DNA from: Planctomycetia bacterium
GTDB lineage: Bacteria > Planctomycetota > Planctomycetia > Pirellulales > Thermoguttaceae
NCBI GenBank assembly: GCA_030537455.1
Contig: JAUNMR010000025.1
Location: 1 to 57,121, forward strand
DNA length: 57,121 nt
Direction: 5' to 3'
The position numbers and the translations under genes are program-made. The notes beneath the pieces are model-generated. The model had not been told where the DNA came from and made no database searches. It saw only the letters and a program-made list of their open reading frames with translations. This document shows positions 1 through 8,165 of this stretch, in pieces; the stretch's first letter is position 1; each line of letters opens with the position of its first letter.

Positions 1-474
1 TGGTTCGGCGGCTTCTTCCTGGACTTGCTCCGGTTCGGCGGCTTCTTCCTGAACCGTTTCGGTATTTACCGTGTCCTCCTGTTCAGGCTTTTCGGACGTT
101 TGTGGGTCTTCTGCCTGAGCGTTGAGCGCCTCTCGCTCAGCCTTGAGTTTTGCGCGACGTTCGCGTTCCTCTTGGTTCTCTTTTTCTCTTTGTGCTTCGC
201 GCTTCATTTCTAATTCACGCTCTCGTCCTTGGCTGGAGTAGAGCTTGTCTTGACAGGCTCTTTGGACGTCTTCGCGAATGCGACACGGCTTGGTTTCCAC
301 CTCGTCGGCGATGGAAAAATAGACCGGTAAATCGCGTACGACCGGCAGGTGGTCGATCGTCTGACCATATTCGGAGAAATCGAGCTCCGGCTGCTTTTCG
401 CATCCGGCGTTCATGAGACTCATGAAGAGCGTTGCAGTGGCTAAGGCTAAAAGTTGTACGCGTAGTCGTTTCAT
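1..474 (-). CDS. Lipoprotein with Glu/Gln/Ala-rich coiled region, truncated by window edge
   Basis: The frame is open from an ATG at 474 to the left edge, giving 158 residues without a stop, so the C-terminus lies outside the window. Residues 1-24 form a signal peptide (Lys/Arg start, hydrophobic stretch, then N-A-G-C) with Cys25 as the probable lipidation site; the lipobox is atypical at -3. After it comes a short domain with two further Cys, then from about residue 88 a strongly charged, coiled-coil-like Arg/Glu/Lys segment that passes into Pro/Glu/Gln-rich repeats. A weak Shine-Dalgarno (CAGG) precedes the ATG. It is transcribed away from the kinase gene, with 310 bp between them. Function is unknown; I see no recognisable domain. 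A lipid-anchored envelope protein is an inference from the signal. Confidence 0.75.
   Translation of the reverse strand, partial: MKRLRVQLLALATATLFMSLMNAGCEKQPELDFSEYGQTIDHLPVVRDLPVYFSIADEVETKPCRIREDVQRACQDKLYSSQGRERELEMKREAQREKENQEERERRAKLKAEREALNAQAEDPQTSEKPEQEDTVNTETVQEEAAEPEQVQEEAAEP
2..51. repeat. Two direct copies of a 20-nt repeat, 30-nt period
   Basis: The 20-nt unit at 2-21 recurs exactly at 32-51. On the minus strand it encodes the peptide QEEAAEP twice, separated by EQV, inside the edge-truncated lipoprotein. The array may continue past the left edge. Confidence 0.85.
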
Positions 475-650
475 AAAACACCTGAAAGGTATCTGGAAAA
501 AAAGGCGCTAAAACGTCGGCGCGTAGACGCCGCGTTCGTCCCTTATTATATCGAAAAGACGCAGACGCTACAACAAGGACTTTTCTTTTTTTCCCCTTGT
601 GCGCTTACCTGATACGCGCGCGCGGATATGAACAAACTTTCCTAAAAAAC

Positions 651-679
651 TTGCCTTTTTCACATGTGTATAATATACT
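651..679 (+). promoter_or_regulatory. Sigma70-type promoter for the kinase gene
   Basis: TTGCCT (651-656) and TATACT (674-679) are separated by 17 nt, in an AT-rich stretch upstream of the kinase gene. It predicts a leader of about 100 nt before the ATG at 785. An overlapping TATAAT at 669-674 has only a 12-nt spacer and is less likely. The rest of 475-784 holds nothing else I recognise. Confidence 0.55.
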
Positions 680-784
680 ATAGTAAGCGCTGTCGTTTAC
701 CGTCGTTTTTCTTCGGCGGCGGCGCGTTGTCAGACGCTACGCGTGTGGTTTTTGTGGACGCGAAACGCTTAAAGGAAATTTTGT

Positions 785-2608
785 ATGAGTCTGTCATATG
801 ACGATCTAACGCAACGGCTTTTATCGCTTGATTTGATCGATATGGACGCCTTGCGCGAGGTGGAGCGTTCCTTTGGAGCCAAAGTCTTCACAGCGGAGGA
901 ATTTCTGCAAGCGCTCCAACGTCATGGACGCTTGACGAAATACCAGGTGGAACGCCTACTCAACGGTGAAACCACCGGTTATTATTACGGCGACTATCGC
1001 ATTCAATATCTTGTTGGCGCCGGCTCCTTTGCGCGCGTCTTTCGTTGCGTTCACAAAGACACTGGGCAAGTTGTTGCCGTCAAGGTTCTACGCGCGCGAT
1101 ATCGCGACGACCAGACCGCTGTTAATGAGTTCAAACGCGAGGGCGAACTGTGCATGCAGATGCATCACCCTAACATCGCGGCGGTGTACGAACTTCATCA
1201 CACGAAATATGAGCATTTTATCGTCATGGAGTTCGTTGAGGGACGCACCTTACGCGAGGAACTCAACGCGCAGAAGAACGGTCGATTAGAGCCTCGCCGC
1301 GCCACGCGCATTGCGCGCGACGTGTGTAGCGCGCTGGAATATGCGCTCAAGCGTGGATATCAGCATCGTGACATGAAGCTCACGAACGTTATGCTCTCTA
1401 GCTCGGGCAAGGCGGTTCTGCTCGATTTTGGTCTGCTCGCGGACGAGGCGTCGAACTTCAAGACGCAACGCGCGATCGAGTACGCGGCGCTGGAACGCGC
1501 CACTCATGTCCCTCGCGACGACAAACGCAGCGACCTTTATTTTCTCGGCGCGGTCTATTATCAGCTCCTCACGGGCATTGCTCCATTGGGCGAGGTGAAG
1601 GAGCGTTCGCGTCGTTTGGACGCTTCGCGCTTTCGTCTGGTCAAGCCGATCTGGCAGGTCGCGCCTGACGTGCCGCGTTGCGTCGCCACGGTGGTGGAAC
1701 GCGCAATGAAAATAGCGCCGGAAGAGCGTTATCAGACCCCTAAGGACATGCTCGAGGCGCTCGACTCTGCGATCGAAGCGCTTGAAGCGGGAGGCGACGG
1801 CGCCGCCGCGACGATTACGACCAAACCGAAAAAGAAAGCGCCAACCGCCTCCGTACTGGTGGTGGAAGCGAATCCCGATTTACAGAACGCGTTCCGTCAG
1901 TCCCTTAAAAACGCCGGTTTTCGCGCGATGGTCGTCTCCAACGCCGAACGCGCCCTGGAACGCCTCGACGATCCCGACGGCGCCGCGATTGACCTGGCGC
2001 TCTTTAATGCGCAAAGTCTCGGTCAGTCGGCTGTTATTGCATTCAATCGTATGCTCGATTCCTCTTATACCAGGGACATGCCGGCGATTCTTCTACTGGA
2101 TGAAAACCAAGTGCAGTGGGCGCCCAAAGCGAAACGCTCCAAAAAAAGATTGGCGGTCGGTATGCCGATTGCCATGAAGCGTCTGCTCATGGTCGTTGAT
2201 AAACTGATTAAGACAGAGATGAAACCGGTCGCGGAGCCGGAAAAACCAACCTCGCCCGCACCCGCCCCGGGCGGTTCAGCCGCCCCCGCGACTCCAGTCG
2301 CCCCTGCCGCGCCCGTTGAGCCGATTAAGTCGGTCGTGACCCCTCTGAATTTTCCCTCCTCGCCCGTCGAACCGCCCGCGCCCGTGGCGCAAACGACCCA
2401 ATCGGAGCTCGCCTTGGACGACTGCCCCGAGGACGCATTCGATATGGCCCTCGATAACGCGGTCGACCATATGCGCGTTAATAACGACCCCACGGTCGTT
2501 CCGCCCGCGCCCGCGCCAACTCCTGCGCCGCCCGCGGTTGAACCGCAATTCCAACCTCTAGCTTTTGACAACCCCGACGACGACTCGTACATCGACGACG
2601 AGGACTAA
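785..2608 (+). CDS. Ser/Thr protein kinase with C-terminal degenerate receiver domain
   Basis: A 607-residue Hanks-type kinase. Residues 1-69 form a helical N-terminal extension like that seen on many planctomycete kinases. The kinase domain (about 70-335) has the glycine-rich loop (GAGSFARV, 78-85), Lys100, a catalytic HRD at 194-196 with K198 and N201, and DFG at 214-216, so it should be active. HRDMKLTN is a variant of the usual HRDLKPxN. Residues 355-475 fold like a response-regulator receiver domain (VLVVEANPDL start), but Asn407 sits where the phosphoacceptor Asp should be, the acidic pair is incomplete and the conserved Lys is missing. The last 130 residues are Pro/Ala-rich and end in an acidic patch. 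No transmembrane segment is visible, so it is probably cytoplasmic. The start has a good AAAGGAAA Shine-Dalgarno. Confidence 0.9.
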   Translation: MSLSYDDLTQRLLSLDLIDMDALREVERSFGAKVFTAEEFLQALQRHGRLTKYQVERLLNGETTGYYYGDYRIQYLVGAGSFARVFRCVHKDTGQVVAVKVLRARYRDDQTAVNEFKREGELCMQMHHPNIAAVYELHHTKYEHFIVMEFVEGRTLREELNAQKNGRLEPRRATRIARDVCSALEYALKRGYQHRDMKLTNVMLSSSGKAVLLDFGLLADEASNFKTQRAIEYAALERATHVPRDDKRSDLYFLGAVYYQLLTGIAPLGEVKERSRRLDASRFRLVKPIWQVAPDVPRCVATVVERAMKIAPEERYQTPKDMLEALDSAIEALEAGGDGAAATITTKPKKKAPTASVLVVEANPDLQNAFRQSLKNAGFRAMVVSNAERALERLDDPDGAAIDLALFNAQSLGQSAVIAFNRMLDSSYTRDMPAILLLDENQVQWAPKAKRSKKRLAVGMPIAMKRLLMVVDKLIKTEMKPVAEPEKPTSPAPAPGGSAAPATPVAPAAPVEPIKSVVTPLNFPSSPVEPPAPVAQTTQSELALDDCPEDAFDMALDNAVDHMRVNNDPTVVPPAPAPTPAPPAVEPQFQPLAFDNPDDDSYIDDED

Positions 2609-2698
2609 TTCGCCTCGATATCTCGTCGTAACGTCGCGTCATGATTTGCTTTGACGCCCTACTTCGCGTGGGCGCTAACTTTTTGAGAGACTCTGATT

Positions 2699-3574
2699 AT
2701 GGATCGTCGAACGTTTTTGAAATCCGGTTTGGGCGCCGCCGCCGTCGGCGCGCTCGGATCCGTTATGGACGGTGGTTTAACCTCGCTCTTTGCCGAAGAA
2801 ACGAAAAAAAAGATTCCGCTCGCGTTGCAGGTCTACTCGGTTCGCGAATACGCCTCTAAAGACCTTCGCGGCACGCTCCAAGAGATCGCGAAGATCGGTT
2901 ATAAGGGCGTAGAATTTGCCGGTTACTATGGTCATGACGCCAAAGACGTGCGTCGATGGCTCGACGAAGCCGGCTTGCAAGCGATCAGTACGCACCTTGG
3001 CGTGCCCGCGCTACTGGAAGGTCAGTTCGAAAAAACCGCTGAATTTGAAAAAACTCTCGGTAATAAACGCTTAATCGTCGCCAGTGGGCTGTCGGCGTCC
3101 TGTAAAACAGACGCTGGCAATCAGATGACCGCCTATCTCTTCAATGAGATTGCCTACAAGGCGTCGAAAGTCGGTATGCAGATCGGTTTCCACGCGCACT
3201 ACAACGATTTCTCCGACGTCGACGGTAAGACCGCGTGGGAGCTCTTCTTCAGTCGCACGCGCGAGGATATTATTGCGCAAATGGACGTCGGCAACTGCAT
3301 GCACGGCGGCGCCGACCCCTACGACCTGGTCGCTAAATTGCCCGGTCGCGGTAAGCTCATGCACGTTAAGGCGGAAAATGAACCTGACAAACACGGCGCG
3401 GTCGTCGCTGGTCCCGGCGATATCGTCGATTGGAAGAGAATGTTCGATATCGCCGAGAATATCGGCGGAATCGAATGGTATATTATCGAGCAAGAGGACT
3501 GCCGCGAAGGCTCCAATCTCATGGAAGCGTGTGCGGAATGCTTCGAAAATATGAAGAAGATGGGCAAAGTCTGA
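2699..3574 (+). CDS. Tat-exported sugar phosphate isomerase/epimerase
   Basis: A 291-residue TIM-barrel protein of the xylose isomerase-like / AP endonuclease 2 superfamily. The N-terminus is a twin-arginine signal (DRRTFLKSG, then a small-residue hydrophobic run to about residue 25), typical of exported planctomycete members. The barrel begins with PLALQVYSVRE; likely metal or sugar ligands are in GVEFAGYYGH, HAHYNDF, MDVGN and the final IIEQED strand. Members interconvert keto sugars or isomerise inositols and related compounds, but the substrate here cannot be read from the sequence. It follows the kinase gene by 90 bp in the same direction, which may be chance, and a strong terminator follows it. 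Confidence 0.88.
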   Translation: MDRRTFLKSGLGAAAVGALGSVMDGGLTSLFAEETKKKIPLALQVYSVREYASKDLRGTLQEIAKIGYKGVEFAGYYGHDAKDVRRWLDEAGLQAISTHLGVPALLEGQFEKTAEFEKTLGNKRLIVASGLSASCKTDAGNQMTAYLFNEIAYKASKVGMQIGFHAHYNDFSDVDGKTAWELFFSRTREDIIAQMDVGNCMHGGADPYDLVAKLPGRGKLMHVKAENEPDKHGAVVAGPGDIVDWKRMFDIAENIGGIEWYIIEQEDCREGSNLMEACAECFENMKKMGKV

Positions 3575-3641
3575 GTCTTGTCGGTCGTTACGCGCGTTAA
3601 GCGTTTGACCTAGCCTATCATAGCATAACGGTCTTTGTCTG

Positions 3642-3683
3642 GCGACGTTCGACTTTCCAGAGTTGAGCGTCGCGCGCTTTTTC
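3642..3683 (+). terminator. Intrinsic terminator after the isomerase gene
   Basis: Inverted arms 3642-3654 and 3661-3673 pair over 13 bp with two G-U pairs and a 6-nt loop. A T-rich run (TTTTT at 3678-3682) follows. Confidence 0.7.
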
Positions 3684-3833
3684 TTGTCGACTTTCTGAGG
3701 TCAGCGTCTTCCTGTCTTCCCTGTTTTTGACGTTTACTTTCTTTTGGTTATTTGTTAATGTCACGGTGCGAGAGTAGGTTTTTCAGTATGTCGTGCGTTG
3801 CGCGCGGATACTCCATAGAAAGGCATGTTTAAA

Positions 3834-4529
3834 ATGACAGTTATTTCCAAACGCGTTCTGTGCACGGCGCTTGCGGTCGTCGCGCTGTTATGTAACGGTT
3901 GTTTTCATAAGGACGTCGACCAGGAGAATGCGACCAATTCCAAAACAGTCGCGGAATATCTCAAAACGGGCGCCGACGCGCTCGATAATTCGGAGTGGTC
4001 TCGTGCTCGCGACGCTTTTGACGACGCGATTAAACTGCGCGCAGACGTCCTCGACGCCTACTACGGTCGCGCCGTCGCCACTTGCGTTATGGCGGAAGAC
4101 CATTATCGTCTCGCGGAAGCGGCCGCCACGAATCAGGACGAAGAAAAGGGTCTTCAGGAAGCCGCGAAAGCCGACGAATTTTTCGCCCAAGCGTTGGAAG
4201 ACCTCGATAAGTGCGTGGAACTCGACGACGCCTTTGCCGACGCCTACTACCTCAAAGGCGTGATTGCGCAATATCAAGGTCGCTGGGAGGACGGTATCGA
4301 AGCGTTTACGCAATGCATTAAACATAACCCAAGCAACGGCGAGGCCTACCATCGTCGCGGTGAAATTTATGATCACACCATGGACAGCGTCAACGCCGCG
4401 ATCGACTTTAAAAAAGCGCGTGAACTCGGATTCGCCGCTCAAAGCGCCGAAGACAACGAAGACATTGACCTTGAAGATTTTAGCGACCTGAATTACGACG
4501 CGGAAGAAGACTCCGCCGACCGTCAGTAA
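3834..4529 (+). CDS. TPR-repeat lipoprotein
   Basis: A tetratricopeptide-repeat protein of 231 residues. I prefer the ATG at 3834 over the one at 3825, because AGAAAGG at 3817-3823 sits 10 nt from the former and only one base from the latter. The N-terminus is a signal peptide ending in L-L-C-N-G-C, so Cys23 is the likely lipidated residue. Helical repeats follow: one at about 43-80, a long charged insertion, one at about 120-150 (ADAYYLKGVIAQYQGRWEDG) and one at about 155-190 (NGEAYHRRGEIYDH). The tail is acidic. TPRs act as protein-protein scaffolds; the partner is unknown. The next gene starts 36 bp downstream, so the two may be co-transcribed. Confidence 0.85.
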   Translation: MTVISKRVLCTALAVVALLCNGCFHKDVDQENATNSKTVAEYLKTGADALDNSEWSRARDAFDDAIKLRADVLDAYYGRAVATCVMAEDHYRLAEAAATNQDEEKGLQEAAKADEFFAQALEDLDKCVELDDAFADAYYLKGVIAQYQGRWEDGIEAFTQCIKHNPSNGEAYHRRGEIYDHTMDSVNAAIDFKKARELGFAAQSAEDNEDIDLEDFSDLNYDAEEDSADRQ

Positions 4530-4565
4530 ATTTAGCTTTTCACGCTTAGTCAGGAACGAATCGTT

Positions 4566-6638
4566 ATGAAGACGCCCACTGAGGAATTTACGCAGGACGC
4601 GTATCGTTCGCATACTAATGCCGATTTCGGTCGCGCTTGCTATTACTGCCGTGTCGGCGCGCTTGTTAGCCTTTGTCTGGTCGCGACCTTCTGTGCGTTC
4701 TGCTGGCACAGCGTTGAGACCTTCGGTCAACGCGCTCGCGCTCTCATGACGCGCGAGCGCCTCGATGAACGTCAAGTCTGCGACCATGCTCTTGCCGTCG
4801 ACTCCCACGCGCTAAGCGATAGCGATGAACTCAACGACCGGCTCGACGCGCTCTATCCGAGCGATCTCAAGTTCGGCTGGCAAACGCAACATTCCGAAAA
4901 CACGGTGGAAACCGTCGCGTCACAGCCGGTTGCGCCACGCGCTACTCTCGGAGACTACCAAAGCGAATCCTTCGACAACGTCCCTGCGCCTCCTGTGGCG
5001 CCGTCCGACGACTTCGACGCGCTCGCCGACGCCGACGCTCTCGCTGTATCTGACGCTCTGGCGTCGCTCGAATCCAACCTCGTCGACGCTTCCGTGGTCG
5101 ATCCGCTTGCCAACGCGCTTGTCGCCACGCCGGATCCCGCTTCGTCCGCCGACGACGCGACCTTATATGGCGATCCTGATCTGCCGTCTAGCGTCTCAAA
5201 TAATGAGTATGTCGTCGGGTATAACGACTCTGTAAATATTGTAACAGAACAGTTTGCGTCTTCTGAAAATGTTCTTAATAATTCCGTCGATCCTTCCGAT
5301 AGTGTTGCGTCTAACGATTCCCTAGCGCCTGACGAGAACGTTGGTCTGGTTGACGATCCGCTCGATCTGAATCGTCTCGCTCAAGAGTTTGAAGCTTCTC
5401 AAGCCGACCTCGCCGAACTTACCGCGTCCCCTACGGTTGCCGACGCCACGGTCGCTCCTCTAGATAACTCGGCGCCTTCCGAAGCTTTAGCGTCCGCGCC
5501 GCTGGTCGCCGCCGCGCCTGTAGAGTCCGACGCCTTCGACGATACCCCCGCGCCGCAGGTCTCTTCCCGTGCGCGCCTGACCAATCAGCTCGTGCAATCC
5601 CACGCGCCGACCCAATGGGACGAGCCGCAAAGTCAGCAACTCCAAAGTCAGCCGAACCTGCAAGTCGCGGTCGATAACGCCACGACGTCGGAACAACTCG
5701 CCTTGGAACTAGCGCAACTCGACCCGATCGTGCGCCCCACCGATGAGCTTTATGATTCCCTGGTCGGCGTCGATTCCGAGGAAACGCTCCCCCCCGCGCC
5801 TGGCGCATTCTCTCATCAACCGGACGACGCAACGCCAGCGCTGGCAATGAATTACGACGCGCTCGATTCCTATGCGCAGACCGCTCCCGTCGTGGCGCCC
5901 CAAGAAGCGCTTGACTTCCCCGTGGTTGAGAATCAGAGAGAAACACCCACAGAAACGCCCGCCACACAACAAGTTGAGTACGATTCGATCGTAGAGGCGC
6001 ACCCCCAGCCGGTTCACGCCTCTTCCGGCTTTGCCTTCCAGAACGCCCACGGGTACATAGAGAGTCCCAGTTATTTTTCGCGCGCCGCTGATATTCTCGG
6101 CGGTCCTTATGAGTACTCCCAGCGCAATTTCGCGCGCGCTTTACAGATCATTGATCCCGAGGAGGCGTATGCGCCCAGTAGTTTCGCGCGCGCCGCCGGT
6201 CTCTTGGACGATGAGCAGAGCGCGCAAGAGCAAGCGCAACCGCAGACGTCAAACGAATCTAACGTGCGTTCGATCGGTTACCTCCAACGTGTGAATCGTG
6301 CCGAATCGCGCCAATCAGTCTCTCAAGCGGGGTATGTACAAAGTACAACGCTAGGTCGTCCCGCGACGCTACGACAGCTTGAAGAACCGCGCCGGAGCGC
6401 CGACGATGATCTCTGGCAGACACGTGATAATGAGACGCCGCAAGAGCAGGTCGAGCGTATGCTTGAGATTTTAAAGGCGCGTAACGTGAGCGCCGCGCGT
6501 GTGGAACGATGGAGTCGCACGAATTGGCGCGCTTCCGGCGTGATCTCCAGTAGCGACGGCGCCGCCTATGTGGAAGCGTTCGGCGATACGCCCGGTCATG
6601 CGACCCAGGCGTTTGTCCAAAAGACGTCGAATCGCTAA
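4566..6638 (+). CDS. Large membrane-anchored protein of unknown function with acidic disordered region
   Basis: A 690-residue protein with one N-terminal hydrophobic segment (about 25-46, Cys-rich) preceded by a short charged tail. A long Asp/Ala/Ser/Pro-rich region without predicted fold (about 75-490) follows. Near the C-terminus are three imperfect 17-18-residue repeats (about 498-550) built around F-x-R-A-x-x-I/L, then a conserved-looking basic end with ARVERWSRTNWRASG. I recognise no family. The composition suggests a periplasm-spanning or scaffold protein anchored in the inner membrane. A Shine-Dalgarno (AGGAA) lies about 10 nt before the ATG. It sits between a TPR lipoprotein and scpB, both in the same direction. 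Confidence 0.8.
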   Translation: MKTPTEEFTQDAYRSHTNADFGRACYYCRVGALVSLCLVATFCAFCWHSVETFGQRARALMTRERLDERQVCDHALAVDSHALSDSDELNDRLDALYPSDLKFGWQTQHSENTVETVASQPVAPRATLGDYQSESFDNVPAPPVAPSDDFDALADADALAVSDALASLESNLVDASVVDPLANALVATPDPASSADDATLYGDPDLPSSVSNNEYVVGYNDSVNIVTEQFASSENVLNNSVDPSDSVASNDSLAPDENVGLVDDPLDLNRLAQEFEASQADLAELTASPTVADATVAPLDNSAPSEALASAPLVAAAPVESDAFDDTPAPQVSSRARLTNQLVQSHAPTQWDEPQSQQLQSQPNLQVAVDNATTSEQLALELAQLDPIVRPTDELYDSLVGVDSEETLPPAPGAFSHQPDDATPALAMNYDALDSYAQTAPVVAPQEALDFPVVENQRETPTETPATQQVEYDSIVEAHPQPVHASSGFAFQNAHGYIESPSYFSRAADILGGPYEYSQRNFARALQIIDPEEAYAPSSFARAAGLLDDEQSAQEQAQPQTSNESNVRSIGYLQRVNRAESRQSVSQAGYVQSTTLGRPATLRQLEEPRRSADDDLWQTRDNETPQEQVERMLEILKARNVSAARVERWSRTNWRASGVISSSDGAAYVEAFGDTPGHATQAFVQKTSNR

Positions 6639-6675
6639 GTTATATCGTTCAACGAGTTCTGTTATAGGCTTTGTC

Positions 6676-7305
6676 ATGTCGACCACGATAGACACGACCG
6701 AAATGGCGCGGGTAGAGGCGGTTCTGTTTCTCATGAAGGAACCCTGTCCCGGTCGTAAGCTTGCGCAACTTGCCGACGTTGCCGATAGCGCTCGCGCTCG
6801 CGCCATTGTTCGCGCGTTGAACGAACGCTATCAGCGCAACGGTAGCGCGTTTTGTGCGGTCGAGGTGGCAGGCGGCTTTCAACTTCGCGCGCTCCCGGAA
6901 TTTGCGCCTTGGCTCATGCGTTTGCAAGACGCTCCGATCGAGACGAGACTGACGCGTTCCGCAATGGAGACCCTGGCGATTATCGCTTATGAACAGCCGG
7001 TGTTGCGCGTTAATATCGAGCGTATTCGCGGCGTGCATTGCGGTGAGATCTTGCGTCAGCTCCTTGAGCAGAACCTTATACGTATCGTGGGTCGCTCCGA
7101 GGAGTTGGGTCGTCCCTTTCTCTACGGCACGACTAAGCGCTTTCTTCAGCTCTTTGGACTGGTGCGGATCGAAGACCTACCGCGTCGTCAATACGCTTGG
7201 GCAAGCGCCGAGGAGGCTCAGGACGTTGCAAGAGAGATTATCGAGTACGATCAGAAAATAGCCAATGACAACGCCAAAGCGCCGGAGGACGACCTGGGCG
7301 ATTAG
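6676..7305 (+). CDS. scpB: Segregation and condensation protein B
   Basis: ScpB is the winged-helix partner of ScpA and SMC in chromosome condensation. The first half has the kleisin-associated wHTH (ARVEAVLFLMKEPCPGRKLA), the second the signature ETLAIIAYEQPVLRVNIERIRG and the closing GRPFLYGTTKRFLQLFGL. The longest frame starts at 6568 inside the preceding gene, but family similarity begins at the ATG at 6676 (MSTTIDTTEM), giving 209 residues, a normal length. The Shine-Dalgarno is weak (AGG). scpA is not adjacent, which is unusual since the two are often neighbours; I saw no scpA in the window. Confidence 0.9.
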   Translation: MSTTIDTTEMARVEAVLFLMKEPCPGRKLAQLADVADSARARAIVRALNERYQRNGSAFCAVEVAGGFQLRALPEFAPWLMRLQDAPIETRLTRSAMETLAIIAYEQPVLRVNIERIRGVHCGEILRQLLEQNLIRIVGRSEELGRPFLYGTTKRFLQLFGLVRIEDLPRRQYAWASAEEAQDVAREIIEYDQKIANDNAKAPEDDLGD

Positions 7306-7466
7306 CGCTCTGTCAGACCTAAATATATGCGCCAAGCGCGTTTAACGCGTCACAGGGCGTGGAACAAGACAATCATGATTTCTAGGCGTTTTCTAGCCGA
7401 TAGCGTAGCGCGCGCGGTATGACGTCGTCGGTTTTAGCGTAGTCTGTGCGGTCGGCGCAGAATCGT

Positions 7467-7940
7467 TCAGTCGAGCGCGAGAAATTCCGACGTGCCGACG
7501 CAACCTCGTTCTAAGTACGTTGCCAGAATGATTTGCGCCGCGATTTTGTCGAGGTATTCTTTTCGATGTTTCGCCTTGACATTCGCTTCGATTAAATACC
7601 GGTTCGCTTCCGCGCTAGTGAAGCGCTCGTCTAGAAAATCGACGGTCAGACCGGTGACTTCCACTAGTTTTTGCGCAAAAGCGACGGCCTCGCGCGCCTT
7701 ATCGCTCACGTCGCCGTTGCAATGTAGCGGTAGCCCGACGACAAAATGTACGAGTCTTTCGTTTTTGACAAGCTCTTTGAAATATTCGAAATCTAGCTTT
7801 TCGTTTTTCCTACGGTAAATTTCATAGGGAAAAGCGATTCTTCTTTCAGGGTCGCAGATCGCGATTCCTATTCTCACGGTACCGAAATCGATTCCAGCGA
7901 TTTTCCCTTCTCGGGGCGGTGCACACGGTTGAATTGTCAT
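7467..7940 (-). CDS. ruvX: RuvX/YqgF Holliday-junction resolvase-like nuclease
   Basis: A 157-residue RNase H-fold protein of the YqgF family, involved in pre-16S rRNA 5' end maturation and proposed as a Holliday-junction resolvase. Visible motifs are GIDFGTVRIGIA (first catalytic Asp), FVVGLPLHCNGD, VDFLDERFTSAEA (Glu) and DKIAAQIILATYLE (last Asp). Length is normal. It is convergent with scpB; 7306-7466 has no clear terminator. No strong Shine-Dalgarno precedes the ATG. Confidence 0.93.
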   Translation of the reverse strand: MTIQPCAPPREGKIAGIDFGTVRIGIAICDPERRIAFPYEIYRRKNEKLDFEYFKELVKNERLVHFVVGLPLHCNGDVSDKAREAVAFAQKLVEVTGLTVDFLDERFTSAEANRYLIEANVKAKHRKEYLDKIAAQIILATYLERGCVGTSEFLALD

Positions 7941-8010
7941 CTGGAACTCGGAGCGTTCTTTTTAGGGAAAACGTCGACGCATTGCGTAGCGTCTGGACGT
8001 TTGAATGACG

Positions 8011-8048
8011 TTAAAGAAGAGGGGGAAGCGTCTTAGGACGTTTCCCCC
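8011..8048 (-). terminator. Intrinsic terminator downstream of ilvC
   Basis: Arms 8021-8032 and 8037-8048 pair over 12 bp with a tetraloop TTAG and one wobble. Read on the minus strand, the hairpin is followed by TCTTCTTTAA (8020 to 8011). It lies about 120 bp beyond the ilvC stop codon. Confidence 0.7.
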
Positions 8049-8099
8049 GGGGAATACGCGGCGCATTGCGTAGGCGTCGTGCGCGTAAGTCAAGCGCGA

Positions 8100-8117
8100 C
8101 GTTCAATTAATTGAACG
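8100..8117. repeat. Perfect 18-bp palindrome in the ilvC 3' region
   Basis: CGTTCAATTAATTGAACG reads the same on both strands. It lies between the ilvC stop and its terminator hairpin. It has the symmetry of a dimeric-regulator operator, but the position downstream of ilvC argues against ilvC promoter control. Confidence 0.6.
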
Positions 8118-8165
8118 CGACCGCACAGTTTCGCAAGCGCTAACGCTTAGCGTAAAGCTTGTCAA

